A stretch of DNA of 64,000 bases, taken from NCBI GenBank assembly GCA_021647885.1, contig JAKITV010000007.1, forward strand, positions 1 through 64,000, read 5' to 3'. The position numbers were made by a program, and so were the translations under genes. The notes beneath the pieces are model-generated. The model saw only the letters and a program-made list of their open reading frames with translations, made no database searches and was not told the DNA's origin. The stretch comes from Flavobacteriaceae bacterium. Its GTDB lineage: Bacteria; Bacteroidota; Bacteroidia; Flavobacteriales; Flavobacteriaceae. Below, one piece after another: positions 1-9,520 of this stretch; within the stretch, counting starts at the first letter, position 1, and the number at the start of each line of letters is the position of its first letter.

Positions 1-2358
1 ATCTGTGTAGTTTAGTGTTGAAATATTTCCTAGTTTACTAATCACAACATCAAAGGTTGTTCCTGTCTTCTCATTATTTAAGACGTGAAGTTCAATAGCA
101 TCTTTAAATGCAATGCTTTTTTGCTTTCTAATGGTTCTAATTCCTGAAACAACTTCAGCAGCAAAGTCAAACTCCGAAATTAAGTTTTTGTTTATTGGTT
201 TAGCTTCTGGCCATTTTGAAATAATCAAAGCGTCTTCTGGCTTTCTATCAGTTATGCATTGCCAGATTTCTTCAGTTAAAAACGGCATAAAAGGATGTAA
301 TATCTTTAAATTGCTCTCAAGAATAACGATAATAGCAGCATAAGTGGTTTTATCAATGGGTTGTTTATAAGCTGGTTTTACCATTTCCAGCAACCATGAA
401 CAGAAATCGTCCCAAATTAACTTATAAGTTGCCATTAAGGCATCGCTCAATCTATATTTGCTATAATGATCTTCAATTTCTAAAAGTGTTTGTTGGAATT
501 TACTTTCAAACCACTCTATGGCAATTTGCGATGATTTTGGTTGCTCGATATCTGCAACTTCCCAACCGTTTATTAACCTAAAGGCATTCCATACTTTGTT
601 TGCAAATCCTTTTCCTTGTTGGCAAAGAGCTTCTTCAAACATTAAATCGTTTCCTGCAGCAGAACTCAATAATAACCCAACACGAACACCATCTGCTCCA
701 AACTCTTCAATAAGTTTTAAAGCGTCAGGTGAATTCCCTAAAGATTTGCTCATTTTACGACGTTGCTTGTCGCGAACTAATCCTGTGAGATACACATTTT
801 TAAAAGGTTTTTCTCCTTTATACTCATATCCTGCAATAATCATACGTGCTACCCAAAAGAACAGAATGTCTGGTCCTGTAACCAAATCGTTAGTAGGATA
901 ATAATAGTTTATGTCTTCATTTTCTGGATTGCGAATACCATCAAACACAGTCATTGGCCATAACCAAGACGAAAACCATGTATCTACTACATCTGATTCT
1001 TGTGTTAAGTCTTCAGTCTTCAGTCCTCGGTCTTCAGTCTTTTCCTGTGCTAACATTAATGCTTCTTCTTTAGTTTCGGCTACTACAAAATCATTTTTCC
1101 CATCACCATAATAATACGCTGGTATTTGTTGTCCCCAAAGCAACTGCCTGGAAATATTCCAATCTCGAATATTTTCCATCCAGTGACGATAAGTGTTTTC
1201 AAACTTTTTTGGGAATAACTTGATATCTTTATCTACTAAAACCGACTGTATTGCTGGTTTCGCTAAATCTTTCATTTTTAAGAACCATTGATCGCTCAAT
1301 CTTGGCTCAATTACTGCGTGAGTACGTTCGCTTGTACCAACTTTATTGATATAGTTTTCAGTTTTAACTAAAAATCCTTTTTCTTCTAACTCTTTTGAAA
1401 TTTCTTTACGCACAACAAATCTGTCCTTACCTTCGTAGTGGAGTCCGAAACTATTTAGAGTAGCGTCGTCATTAAAGATATCTATGACTTCTAAATTGTG
1501 TTTTTCTCCTAAATTCTTATCGTTTTCATCGTGTGCAGGTGTTACTTTTAAACAACCTGTCCCAAACTCTATATCTACATAATCGTCTTCAATAATTGGT
1601 ATAATACGATTACATATAGGTACTATTGCATTTTTTCCTTTTAAATGTGTAAAACGTTCATCTTTTGGATTAATACAAACAGCAGTATCTCCTAAAATAG
1701 TTTCAGGACGTGTAGTCGCAATTGTAACTTTTTCTTCACTACCTTCAATATTGTATTGTAAATAGTATAATAAGCCTTGTTTTTCCTGATAAATTACTTC
1801 TTCATCAGATAAAGTTGTTTTCGCCTCAGGATCCCAGTTTACCATTCGGTAGCCACGATAAATCAAGCCTTTATTGAATAAATCCACAAAGACTTTAATT
1901 ACAGCTTCACTCATATCATCGTCCATCGTAAATTTTGTACGATCCCAATCACAAGAGCATCCTAGCTTCTTTAATTGTTCTAAAATTACGCCTCCATACT
2001 CATGCGTCCATTCCCAAGCATGTTTTAAGAATTCATCTCGAGACAAGTCATTTTTATCTATACCTTGTTCCTTTAATTTTGCAACAACTTTAGCTTCAGT
2101 AGCAATTGACGCATGATCTGTACCAGGAACCCAACATGCATTGAATCCTTTTAATCGAGCACGACGAATTAATACATCTTGAATAGTATTATTAAGCATG
2201 TGTCCCATATGTAAGACTCCTGTTACGTTTGGAGGAGGAATAACAATTGTATATGGTTCTCTTTCATCTGGTATTGAATGAAAATAATTATGTTTCATCC
2301 AGTAATCGTACCACTTGCTTTCTACATTATTTGCATTATACTGTGATGGAATAGACAT
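1..2358 (-). CDS. valS: Valine--tRNA ligase, 3' end beyond window
   Basis: Class I aminoacyl-tRNA synthetase that charges tRNA-Val in the cytoplasm. Reading from ATG at 2358 the frame stays open to base 1, giving 786 residues. The family is about 870-880 residues, so roughly the last 90, which would carry the C-terminal coiled-coil arm, are missing at the window edge. The HIGH signature is HMGH (residues 50-53, within [13 protein letters not shown]) and the KMSKS loop is intact at 535-539 ([13 protein letters not shown]). The start follows a good -7 box at 2389-2396. Odd point: a heptamer tandem repeat lies in the coding sequence at 1008-1042, encoding about residues 439-450, just before the VVDTW segment. 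Identity is secure from both signature motifs. Confidence 0.97.
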   Translation of the reverse strand, partial: MSIPSQYNANNVESKWYDYWMKHNYFHSIPDEREPYTIVIPPPNVTGVLHMGHMLNNTIQDVLIRRARLKGFNACWVPGTDHASIATEAKVVAKLKEQGIDKNDLSRDEFLKHAWEWTHEYGGVILEQLKKLGCSCDWDRTKFTMDDDMSEAVIKVFVDLFNKGLIYRGYRMVNWDPEAKTTLSDEEVIYQEKQGLLYYLQYNIEGSEEKVTIATTRPETILGDTAVCINPKDERFTHLKGKNAIVPICNRIIPIIEDDYVDIEFGTGCLKVTPAHDENDKNLGEKHNLEVIDIFNDDATLNSFGLHYEGKDRFVVRKEISKELEEKGFLVKTENYINKVGTSERTHAVIEPRLSDQWFLKMKDLAKPAIQSVLVDKDIKLFPKKFENTYRHWMENIRDWNISRQLLWGQQIPAYYYGDGKNDFVVAETKEEALMLAQEKTEDRGLKTEDLTQESDVVDTWFSSWLWPMTVFDGIRNPENEDINYYYPTNDLVTGPDILFFWVARMIIAGYEYKGEKPFKNVYLTGLVRDKQRRKMSKSLGNSPDALKLIEEFGADGVRVGLLLSSAAGNDLMFEEALCQQGKGFANKVWNAFRLINGWEVADIEQPKSSQIAIEWFESKFQQTLLEIEDHYSKYRLSDALMATYKLIWDDFCSWLLEMVKPAYKQPIDKTTYAAIIVILESNLKILHPFMPFLTEEIWQCITDRKPEDALIISKWPEAKPINKNLISEFDFAAEVVSGIRTIRKQKSIAFKDAIELHVLNNEKTGTTFDVVISKLGNISTLNYTD
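1008..1042. repeat. Five tandem heptamers inside valS
   Basis: Five consecutive copies of the heptamer AGTCTTC (two with one substitution, the last ending TTT) lie in the valS reading frame. On the coding strand they give a peptide with the repeated triplet KTED. A related AGTCTTT/AGTCTCA run occurs in the nqrE-nqrD gap near 44907, which suggests a dispersed simple-repeat family that has spread or expanded here without breaking the frame. Confidence 0.75.
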
Positions 2359-2388
2359 ACTTTGGAATAGTTTTTGAGTATTAATGTG

Positions 2389-2396
2389 CAAAAGTA
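2389..2396 (-). promoter_or_regulatory. Promoter -7 box for valS
   Basis: On the minus strand this reads TACTTTTG, a perfect match to the Bacteroidota -7 consensus TAnnTTTG, about 30 bases upstream of the valS ATG. I saw no clear -33 box. Confidence 0.55.
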
Positions 2397-2478
2397 CTTA
2401 TATTTCTTTTTCTGTAAAATTATTATTTGTAATTATATAAGGTTAATTTATTTATGTAAATGCATTACGTCTAATTTT

Positions 2479-2510
2479 TTTGCACATTGTCTAAAAAGTA
2501 AGTATGTTTA
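2479..2510 (+). promoter_or_regulatory. Possible promoter of the DUF1573 gene
   Basis: TTTG at 2479-2482 and TATGTTTA at 2503-2510 are separated by 20 bases. This approximates the Bacteroidota TTTG-N19-TAnnTTTG pattern and lies 22 bases before the chosen start codon. Confidence 0.4.
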
Positions 2511-2532
2511 CGTTGAATTTAAAATTAAAGTG

Positions 2533-2964
2533 ATGAAACATTTAATAACAATTTTATGTATTAGTTTAATCAGTTTTTCAGTAAATGCTCAAGAAAAAGT
2601 AGCAAAAATTGAATTTAAAACTGATGTTATAGACTATGGTACTATTGAAAAAGGTGCAGATGGAGTAAGGGTTTTTGAGTTCACAAATACTGGAGAAGCC
2701 CCACTCATTATTACCAAAGTTAAATCTACCTGTGGTTGTACAATTCCTAGTTGGCCAAAAGAACCTATTTTGCCTGGAAAAACAGGAAAAATTGAAGTAA
2801 AGTATGACACAAATAGAGTAATGCCTATTAGAAAGACCATAACAGTAACCTCAAATGCTATAGGTTCTCCAACTGTTGCCTTAAAAATTAAAGGCTTGGT
2901 TGTAGATTCGAGTAAGAAAAGCGTTTTAGATAAAAAAGGTAAAAGTGTAGTAGAAAACAACTAG
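2533..2964 (+). CDS. DUF1573 domain exported protein
   Basis: A 144-residue protein with an N-terminal signal peptide (MKHLITILCISLISFSVNAQ) followed by one Ig-like DUF1573 domain. The hallmark STCGCT motif is present, followed by the usual P-rich strand and a KGLVVD ending. Such proteins are common in Bacteroidota and are predicted to be periplasmic or surface-exposed; their biochemical function is not established. The frame is open further upstream to 2374, but I chose ATG 2533 because the signal peptide begins there and a promoter-like element covers the upstream part. It is convergent with the protease gene downstream, with a shared terminator between. Confidence 0.88.
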   Translation: MKHLITILCISLISFSVNAQEKVAKIEFKTDVIDYGTIEKGADGVRVFEFTNTGEAPLIITKVKSTCGCTIPSWPKEPILPGKTGKIEVKYDTNRVMPIRKTITVTSNAIGSPTVALKIKGLVVDSSKKSVLDKKGKSVVENN

Positions 2965-2984
2965 TATTACTTTATACTTATTAT

Positions 2985-3014
2985 AAAAAAACCTGCAATT
3001 TTGTGGGTTTTTTT
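2985..3014. terminator. Bidirectional terminator
   Basis: An A-run followed by ACC and, after a short loop, GGGT and a T-run forms a small hairpin flanked by A and T tracts. It lies between the convergent DUF1573 and aspartyl-protease genes and could serve both. Confidence 0.65.
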
Positions 3015-3015
3015 A

Positions 3016-4347
3016 TTACAGTAAACTCAATAATCTAAATTGAAATTTAAGTTGTATTCCTTTTCTATCTATTAATAGCTTAATGAGTTTACCATCTTCT
3101 CCATAAAACAATTGAGCTACATCTTGTAAAGAATATAAATGGGCTTCTTTATTATTAACCACCAAAATTATATCTCCTAGTTCTAGACCTGCATTTTTTG
3201 CTGGAGAGTTCTCTCTTAATTCAACAATAGTAAATGCCTCTGTTAAAGAATATTTGTAAGAATTAGCAAATATATTAACACTTCCTACAGATTCAGAATC
3301 ACTGTTAAACCGAGTTAAACCAGAGCTTCTATCAATTTCCCTAATTACTCGAACTCCATTGTGTTCTAGGGTAATACCGCTTTTATTATAATAAAATGGA
3401 TTACTGAAATTGCTGTTTTTTCTTAAAGTTATTTTACTATTAGGATAATCTAAAATTATATTAAAACGTTTTAAAATTTCGCCAGATAGGCTTCCGTTTC
3501 GGTCTTTAATTTTTTTGGCATGTGCAATAGATAGAGAATCTGGAAAGGCTGCATTAATTTTTTTTAATTCGAAACCTGCAACAGAAAACTTATCCAGTTT
3601 GGCACGTTTGCCATAAACGCTTCCGCTTAAACCTCTTCCTAAAAAATCTTCAAAATATTTATTTGGAATAACTATTTCTTCATCTTCAAATAACCATAAT
3701 GCATCACTCCCTCCTGAATCTATTAACAATTTTACTTGTTTAGTTTCTCCATTTATACTTATTGAAGCAATTATGTAGGGTTTTTTATTATGAAACTCTA
3801 GACTAAGCGATTTACATTTATTACATTTTTTTGATCTATAACTTTCTGGATCGTGAAGCTTTAAATATTTATTAGTGTAATTAATTTCAACAACAAAATC
3901 CTTTAAAAGATCGTATCCAATTATTCCATGTATGGGAACACCAAGTCGTGGTGCAAAATTTAATGATGAATCAAAAATTGCATATAAATCTTGATTAAGA
4001 TTAATAGCTTCTCCAATTTTAAAAATATTGTTTTTGGATTTAAGAGCTTCAACAGGATCTCCATCACCTAAACCTCTTAAATAAATGCGCTCTGTTTGAT
4101 TAATTTGAAGTTCTTCAGATAGATTAAAAAAATTAAAAATTATAGGTTTACTTATTCCAGTATCCAACAAAAATGATAGCTCTACCCCATTTATTTGTAC
4201 TGGAATAACAATAAGATTATGGATAAGCTTAAAATTAATTCTATCCTTATTACCTTTTCGCAAAACAAAGTTTCCCTGTGCCAAACTGTGAAAACATACC
4301 ACACTACAAAGAATAAAAATAAAATACCTTTTCAACATACAAATCAT
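3016..4347 (-). CDS. Retropepsin-like aspartyl protease with PDZ domain
   Basis: A 443-residue exported protein: signal peptide (about 4-23, ending SLAQ), two pepsin-like half-domains and a C-terminal PDZ domain (about 370-440, with SPAKNAGLELGDII). The catalytic aspartates appear as LLDTG (D62) and LIDSG (D210), so one chain carries both halves of the active site, in contrast to dimeric retropepsins. Members of this flavobacterial family are uncharacterised periplasmic or surface proteases. The start could equally be the second ATG at 4338, which gives a more typical signal peptide. It is a monocistronic gene convergent with the DUF1573 gene. Confidence 0.85.
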   Translation of the reverse strand: MICMLKRYFIFILCSVVCFHSLAQGNFVLRKGNKDRINFKLIHNLIVIPVQINGVELSFLLDTGISKPIIFNFFNLSEELQINQTERIYLRGLGDGDPVEALKSKNNIFKIGEAINLNQDLYAIFDSSLNFAPRLGVPIHGIIGYDLLKDFVVEINYTNKYLKLHDPESYRSKKCNKCKSLSLEFHNKKPYIIASISINGETKQVKLLIDSGGSDALWLFEDEEIVIPNKYFEDFLGRGLSGSVYGKRAKLDKFSVAGFELKKINAAFPDSLSIAHAKKIKDRNGSLSGEILKRFNIILDYPNSKITLRKNSNFSNPFYYNKSGITLEHNGVRVIREIDRSSGLTRFNSDSESVGSVNIFANSYKYSLTEAFTIVELRENSPAKNAGLELGDIILVVNNKEAHLYSLQDVAQLFYGEDGKLIKLLIDRKGIQLKFQFRLLSLL

Positions 4348-4469
4348 TTTCTAAAACTAGGCTCTACACAATTTACAAATCTTTTATGCAAATAATATAT
4401 AAAGGGCAATATTTTAAATAAACTTTAAGATAAATTTTGCAACTTTGTAATTAGATAAATAATAACCAA

Positions 4470-5660
4470 ATGCCAGCAATATCTAACAAAGGAAAATCAA
4501 TGCCTCAATCGCCAATCCGTAAATTGGTACCATTCGCCGAAGAAGCAAAAAAGAGAGGTGTAAAAGTGTTTCATTTAAATATTGGGCAACCAGATATTAA
4601 AACGCCTCAAGTTGCTCTTGATGCCGTAAAGAACAATACTCTGGAAGTTGTAGCATATAGTAGATCGGAAGGATCGGAAGAATACAGAAACAAGATTGCC
4701 AATTATTATGCAAAAAATGATATTACAGTTAATGCCAACGATATTATTGTAACAACTGGAGGCAGTGAAGCATTACTTTTTACTTTTGGAAGTATTATGG
4801 ATGAAGGTGATGAAGTCATTATTCCAGAACCATTTTATGCTAATTATAATGGGTTTTCTATAGCTTCAGGTATTACTGTTGTTCCTGTTATTTCTAAAAT
4901 TGAAGATAATTTCGCCTTACCTCCTATTTCTGCATTCGAAAAACTAATCACTTCAAAAACAAAAGCCATTCTTATTTGTAATCCTGGAAATCCAACTGGT
5001 TATCTTTATAGTAAAGACGAGATAAAAAAATTAGCACAAATTGTTAAAAAACACGATCTTTTCTTAATTGCCGACGAAGTATATCGTGAATTTGCTTACG
5101 ATGGTAGTGAGCATTATTCTGTGATGCAAGAAGAAGGATTAGAAGAATATGCTATTATGATTGATTCGGTTTCTAAACGATATAGTATGTGTGGCGCAAG
5201 AATTGGATGTATAGTTTCAAAAAATAAAGCTGTAATAGAAACTGCATTAAAATTTGCTCAAGCTCGTTTATCGCCTCCAACTTATGCTCAAATTGCCAGT
5301 GAAGCTGCTTTAGAAACACCTCAAAGCTATTTTGATGATGTTATAAACGAATATGTTTCAAGAAGAGATATACTTATTGAAGAATTACAAAAAATTGAAG
5401 GTGTAAAAGTTGCAAAACCTAAAGGCGCATTTTATTGCATTGTAGAATTACCTGTAAATAATGCCGATGATTTTGCACAATGGCTTTTAGAGCATTTTGA
5501 ACTCAACGGACAAACAATCATGGTTGCTCCGGCAGCAGGTTTTTATTCTACAAAGGGTTTAGGATTAAACCAAATTAGAATAGCTTATGTACTAAAAAAA
5601 GAAGATTTAATAGCTTCGGTTAATATTTTAAAAGAAGCACTTAAAAAATATAATGGTTAG
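4470..5660 (+). CDS. PLP-dependent aminotransferase, class I/II
   Basis: A fold-type I aminotransferase of 396 residues related to aspartate/aromatic aminotransferases. The PLP lysine is K236 in SVSKRYSMCG. NPGNPTG (171-177), ADEVYREF (D202) and the substrate arginine region GARIG (R244) are all present. It probably transfers amino groups between an amino acid and 2-oxoglutarate, but substrate specificity cannot be read from sequence. The stop codon overlaps the murB start by one base, so the two are translationally linked. Length is normal for the family. Confidence 0.9.
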   Translation: MPAISNKGKSMPQSPIRKLVPFAEEAKKRGVKVFHLNIGQPDIKTPQVALDAVKNNTLEVVAYSRSEGSEEYRNKIANYYAKNDITVNANDIIVTTGGSEALLFTFGSIMDEGDEVIIPEPFYANYNGFSIASGITVVPVISKIEDNFALPPISAFEKLITSKTKAILICNPGNPTGYLYSKDEIKKLAQIVKKHDLFLIADEVYREFAYDGSEHYSVMQEEGLEEYAIMIDSVSKRYSMCGARIGCIVSKNKAVIETALKFAQARLSPPTYAQIASEAALETPQSYFDDVINEYVSRRDILIEELQKIEGVKVAKPKGAFYCIVELPVNNADDFAQWLLEHFELNGQTIMVAPAAGFYSTKGLGLNQIRIAYVLKKEDLIASVNILKEALKKYNG

Positions 5661-6673
5661 TGGATATTTTAAGTAACATATCTCTCAAACAATACAATAC
5701 TTTTGGCATAGATGTTAAAGCAAAACATTTTGTTTCGGTAAAAAATATTGAAGAGTTAATATCTGTTTTAAAACTCGAAGATTATCCAGAAAAGTTTATT
5801 CTTGGTGGCGGAAGTAATATGCTTCATACAAAAAATGTTGAAGCTTTAGTAATTCATTTAGACATAAAAAACATTGAAATTATTTCTGAAACTGAAAACA
5901 GTGTAACTATTAAAGCTACTGCTGGAGAAAATTGGCATGATTTTGTGTTATGGTGTTTAGAACATGATTTTGGTGGAATTGAGAATTTATCACTTATTCC
6001 AGGCAATGTTGGTGCTGCACCAATTCAAAATATAGGTGCTTATGGTGTGGAGTTAAAAGATGTTTTTGTAGCATGTGAAGCATTACATATTAAATCACTT
6101 AGCATAAAAACCTTTACCAAAGAAGATTGCAATTTCGATTATCGAAATTCAGTTTTTAAGCAAGATTTAAAAGGTGAATATATTATAATAAATATCACTT
6201 TAAAACTCACAACTAAAGACCATCAATTAAAAACATCTTATGGTGCAATTACAGAAGAATTAAACAAAATGAATATTAAAAACCCTACTATTCAAGATGT
6301 TTCAAAGGCTGTAATAGCTATTAGAGAATCAAAATTACCTAACCCAAAAGTTATTGGTAATAGCGGAAGCTTTTTTAAAAACCCTATTGTTTCTAAATCT
6401 CATTTTGATACGCTAAAAATAAATTTCCCAAAAATACCTAGTTATTCAGTTTCAGAAAATAAAATAAAAATTCCCGCTGGTTGGCTTATAGAACACCTTG
6501 GTTTTAAAGGAAAGCGTTTTGGAAATTACGGTGTTCATGAGAATCAAGCTTTAGTGTTAGTTAATTATGATGATGCAAAAGGGGAAGATATTTTTAAATT
6601 ATCCCAACTTATTCAATCTACTGTTAAACGAATTTTTGATATTAATTTGGAAGTAGAAGTAAATATTATTTAA
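5660..6673 (+). CDS. murB: UDP-N-acetylenolpyruvoylglucosamine reductase
   Basis: FAD-dependent reductase that makes UDP-MurNAc, the second committed step of peptidoglycan synthesis. The FAD-binding GGGSNML (49-55), SLIPGNVGAAPIQNIGAYG (111-129) and the catalytic serine segment GSFFKNP (S237) identify it. At 337 residues with this layout it matches the type I (E. coli-like) enzyme. I take the GTG at 5660 as start: it overlaps the preceding TAG by one base (TAGTG) and gives the normal N-terminus (residues 6-14 NISLKQYNT). Confidence 0.96.
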   Translation: MDILSNISLKQYNTFGIDVKAKHFVSVKNIEELISVLKLEDYPEKFILGGGSNMLHTKNVEALVIHLDIKNIEIISETENSVTIKATAGENWHDFVLWCLEHDFGGIENLSLIPGNVGAAPIQNIGAYGVELKDVFVACEALHIKSLSIKTFTKEDCNFDYRNSVFKQDLKGEYIIINITLKLTTKDHQLKTSYGAITEELNKMNIKNPTIQDVSKAVIAIRESKLPNPKVIGNSGSFFKNPIVSKSHFDTLKINFPKIPSYSVSENKIKIPAGWLIEHLGFKGKRFGNYGVHENQALVLVNYDDAKGEDIFKLSQLIQSTVKRIFDINLEVEVNII

Positions 6674-6701
6674 ACTTGTAAGTTATTAATAAAAAAATAA
6701 T

Positions 6702-7232
6702 TTGGTTTCAAAATTAGAGCAACATATTGTTAGTCTGCTAGAAGAAGGCGATAAAAGGGCAATTTCATTAATTTATGAGAATTATTCTGGTTCTCTTTTG
6801 GGTGTTATTACTAAAATAACAAAAGATAATGCATTAGCTCAAGACGCTTTACAAGAAAGTTTTATTAAGATTTGGAAAAATGCAAAAAAATACGACTCCA
6901 ATAAAGCAAAACTATTTACATGGCTTTATAGAATTGCCAGAAATACTGCTATTGATAAATTAAGAAGCCATAATATTAAGTTTACCAAAGAAGTCCAAAT
7001 TGCCGACTCTAACGTATATAAATTATCAACATCTAGTTTAAATCAAGATACAATAGATTTAAAAAAGCATGTTGCTAGTTTAGAATCTAAATATCAAATT
7101 GTATTAAAGGCTTTGTTTTTTGAAGGTATGACTCAACAAGAAGCCAGCGAAGAATTAAGCATTCCTTTAGGCACAATTAAATCTAGATTAAAAATTGGAT
7201 TACGAGAACTTAAAAAAATCTATAATCCTTAA
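6702..7232 (+). CDS. ECF-type sigma-70 factor
   Basis: A 176-residue sigma factor with region 2 (AQDALQESFIKIWKNAKKYD, about 47-66) and region 4 (TQQEASEELSIPLGTIKSRL), the usual two-domain ECF plan. It directs RNA polymerase to a small regulon and is expected to be held inactive by the membrane anti-sigma factor encoded 11 bases downstream. The start is TTG at 6702, since no ATG or GTG gives the full region 2. It follows murB by 28 bases, probably in one operon. Confidence 0.92.
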   Translation: MVSKLEQHIVSLLEEGDKRAISLIYENYSGSLLGVITKITKDNALAQDALQESFIKIWKNAKKYDSNKAKLFTWLYRIARNTAIDKLRSHNIKFTKEVQIADSNVYKLSTSSLNQDTIDLKKHVASLESKYQIVLKALFFEGMTQQEASEELSIPLGTIKSRLKIGLRELKKIYNP

Positions 7233-7243
7233 AAAATAAAATC

Positions 7244-8038
7244 ATGGAAAAAGAAGTACACGATTTTTTAGAGTCTGGTTTATTAGATAAATACTTAATT
7301 GGCGCTACTACAGTTAGTGAAACCAATAAAGTAGAAGCATATATTGCTAAACACCAAGATATAAAAGAAGAATACGAAATTTTACAAGTACAATTAGAAT
7401 TGGCTGCAAGATCTAATGCAATTAATCCTCCTTCTCACACTTTAGGTACTATTATAAAAGCAATAGATAATCAATCTGCTGTTCATCAAATCCATAAACA
7501 TCGTAAAGTCCCTTTTTGGTTTAGTGTTGCTGCAAGTGTTACAGCTTTAATTTTTGCTGGAAGTTCTTATATGTTTTATAATCAAAATAAGAGTCTTTTA
7601 AATGAAAATAATACTATTGTAGAAGAAGTTTTTGATTTACGAAATGATATCAATAAAAACAATGATAAGCTCGATAAAGTAATGCGACAACTTATGAAGC
7701 TTAACAATCCAGAAACTCAAAAATATGTGCTTCGCGGAAATGAAAGAGCTAAAGATTTAAAGACAGTTGCATATATTAATCCAATTGAAAAATCCTCATT
7801 AATAGATGTTGTATCATTGCCTGAACTTTCCGAAGAACAATGTTACCAAATGTGGGCTAAATTGCAAGACAAAATGGTAAATCTAGGCATATTAGATGTT
7901 AACGATCGTAAATTACAATCTGTACCTTACATAGAAAATGCTTTAAGTTTAAGCATCACTATTGAGCCAAAAGGTGGTAATGAAAATGCTTCTTTAGAAA
8001 ATGCCGTAGCACAAATATTGCTTAATCATGATAATTAG
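7244..8038 (+). CDS. Anti-sigma factor, RskA-like
   Basis: A 264-residue single-pass membrane protein. The cytoplasmic N-terminus (1-89) would bind the adjacent sigma factor, followed by one transmembrane helix (about 90-112), a short predicted coiled coil (113-150) and a C-terminal periplasmic domain of the RskA type (with LPELSEEQCYQMWAKLQD). Its position 11 bases after an ECF sigma gene supports the cognate-pair assignment. The signal it senses is unknown. No zinc-binding HxxxCxxC motif is visible, so it is not a ZAS-type anti-sigma. Confidence 0.88.
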   Translation: MEKEVHDFLESGLLDKYLIGATTVSETNKVEAYIAKHQDIKEEYEILQVQLELAARSNAINPPSHTLGTIIKAIDNQSAVHQIHKHRKVPFWFSVAASVTALIFAGSSYMFYNQNKSLLNENNTIVEEVFDLRNDINKNNDKLDKVMRQLMKLNNPETQKYVLRGNERAKDLKTVAYINPIEKSSLIDVVSLPELSEEQCYQMWAKLQDKMVNLGILDVNDRKLQSVPYIENALSLSITIEPKGGNENASLENAVAQILLNHDN

Positions 8039-8085
8039 TCAGAAAAGTTAATATTATCTTTCCATCTTTTTTTACATAAAAACTT

Positions 8086-8093
8086 TATCTTTG
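8086..8093 (+). promoter_or_regulatory. Promoter -7 box, four-Cys protein operon
   Basis: TATCTTTG matches TAnnTTTG exactly. It leaves a leader of about 100 bases before the ATG at 8198, in which I saw no recognisable riboswitch. Confidence 0.5.
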
Positions 8094-8197
8094 CATAAAT
8101 CATTTTAGCAATGAAACGAGCATGATAAAAATTTCTTTCTATTGAAATTATTATTGGCGAGTTCCGTGTGACATTTGAAAAACATAAACAATACCAC

Positions 8198-8404
8198 ATG
8201 AAACTTCTCTTAATTACATTACTTCTTTTAGCTTTAGCAGTAGCAGGAATTGCTATAAAGATTTGGGCAAAAAAAGACGGCAAATTTGCAGGTACATGTG
8301 CCAGTCAAAATCCAGTACTTAACAAAAATGGTGAATCTTGTGGTTTTTGCGGAAAAACCCCAGATCAATTTAAAGACTGTGACGAACCTCAACATACTTC
8401 GTAA
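8198..8404 (+). CDS. Small four-cysteine membrane protein
   Basis: A 68-residue protein with an N-terminal hydrophobic helix (2-22) and a short tail carrying four cysteines at C34, C48, C51 and C61 in the order C-x13-C-x2-C-x9-C. The pattern suggests a small metal site or disulfides, but the function is not known to me; short proteins with the same GxCAS...CGFCGKTPD tail are familiar from Flavobacteriaceae. The frame opens 30 bases earlier, but ATG 8198 is preferred because the helix begins there. It ends 3 bases before the glycosyltransferase, so it is the first gene of that operon. Confidence 0.75.
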   Translation: MKLLLITLLLLALAVAGIAIKIWAKKDGKFAGTCASQNPVLNKNGESCGFCGKTPDQFKDCDEPQHTS

Positions 8405-8407
8405 ACA

Positions 8408-9520
8408 ATGCTTGTGTTAGATATCTTATTTTACACATTCATTATTATTATCATTATCCAGCTTATATATTATGGTTTTATTTTTTCAAGGTTTGCTTTT
8501 GCGAAATCCAAAACACCTTCACAAAAAAACATTGCTGTTTCTGTAATTATTTGTGCAAAAAACGAAGCCGAAAATTTAAAGCAATTTCTTCCACATATAT
8601 TAGAACAAGAGTATCCAAATTTTGAAATCGTATTAATTAACGATGCCTCACATGACAATACTTTAAATATCATTGAAGCTTTTGCAAAAACAAACAACAA
8701 TATAAAAATTGTTAATGTTGAAAATATTGAAGCATTTTGGGGAAACAAAAAATATGCATTAACTCTAGGCATAAAAGCAGCCACAAATGATTATCTACTC
8801 CTTACGGATGCCGACTGTAAACCAATTTCTAAACATTGGATTGCATCAATGAGCAGTCATTTTAGTAATACAAAATCCATAGTAATAGGATATGGAAGCT
8901 ATAAAAAAAGTAAGTATTCATTTTTAAACACATTAATTCGTTTTGAAACCTTATTAACTGCAATTCAATATTTCTCTTATGCAAAATTAGGAATACCATA
9001 TATGGCTGTTGGTCGTAATTTAGCTTATAGAAAAGATGAATTCTTTAAAGCTAAAGGCTTTATGAGCCATATGAGTATTCTATCTGGTGACGACGACTTA
9101 TTTATTAACCAAGTAGCCAATTCTATAAACACAAGTATTTGCTTTACAAAAGATAGTTTTACCGAATCTTTACCTGAAACCTCATTTAAAGATTGGCTCA
9201 AACAAAAAAGACGACATGTTTCAACTTCAAAATATTATAAGTTAAAGCACAAATTTATGTTAGGGTTGTTTTTCATATCTCAACTCTTGTTTTGGGTTTT
9301 GGGTATCATTCTTTTATCATTTCTTTTTAAATGGGAAATTGTAATCGTATTAATACTCTTAAGGTTTGTTGTGCAATACATTAGCATAGGTTTTTCTGCA
9401 AAAAAACTAAACGAACTCGATACTATCGTTTTACTGCCTTTATTCGATTTATTTTTAATTTTCTCACAATTCTTTATCTTTATCTCAAATCTTACTTTAA
9501 AACCCAGTAATTGGAAATAA
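8408..9520 (+). CDS. Family 2 glycosyltransferase, membrane-bound
   Basis: A 370-residue membrane GT-A glycosyltransferase. It has an N-terminal helix (4-22), a catalytic domain with AKNEAENL (50-57), the metal-binding DAD (134-136), the acid region GDDDLF (227-232) and a QKRRH motif (266-270) equivalent to the QxxRW of processive enzymes, then two or three C-terminal helices. It likely transfers a sugar from a nucleotide donor at the inner membrane; donor and product are not inferable. It lies between the four-cysteine protein and a sigma factor whose start overlaps its end by 10 bases. Confidence 0.88.
   Translation: MLVLDILFYTFIIIIIIQLIYYGFIFSRFAFAKSKTPSQKNIAVSVIICAKNEAENLKQFLPHILEQEYPNFEIVLINDASHDNTLNIIEAFAKTNNNIKIVNVENIEAFWGNKKYALTLGIKAATNDYLLLTDADCKPISKHWIASMSSHFSNTKSIVIGYGSYKKSKYSFLNTLIRFETLLTAIQYFSYAKLGIPYMAVGRNLAYRKDEFFKAKGFMSHMSILSGDDDLFINQVANSINTSICFTKDSFTESLPETSFKDWLKQKRRHVSTSKYYKLKHKFMLGLFFISQLLFWVLGIILLSFLFKWEIVIVLILLRFVVQYISIGFSAKKLNELDTIVLLPLFDLFLIFSQFFIFISNLTLKPSNWK

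Noticed and set aside
113..2116. Several plus-strand open frames across 113-2116
   Set aside because: They are antisense to valS, whose minus-strand frame is continuous with both class I signatures; none shows a recognisable domain.
8035..8283. Minus-strand frame over the start of the four-Cys gene
   Set aside because: Antisense to the better-supported small membrane protein and no recognisable features.
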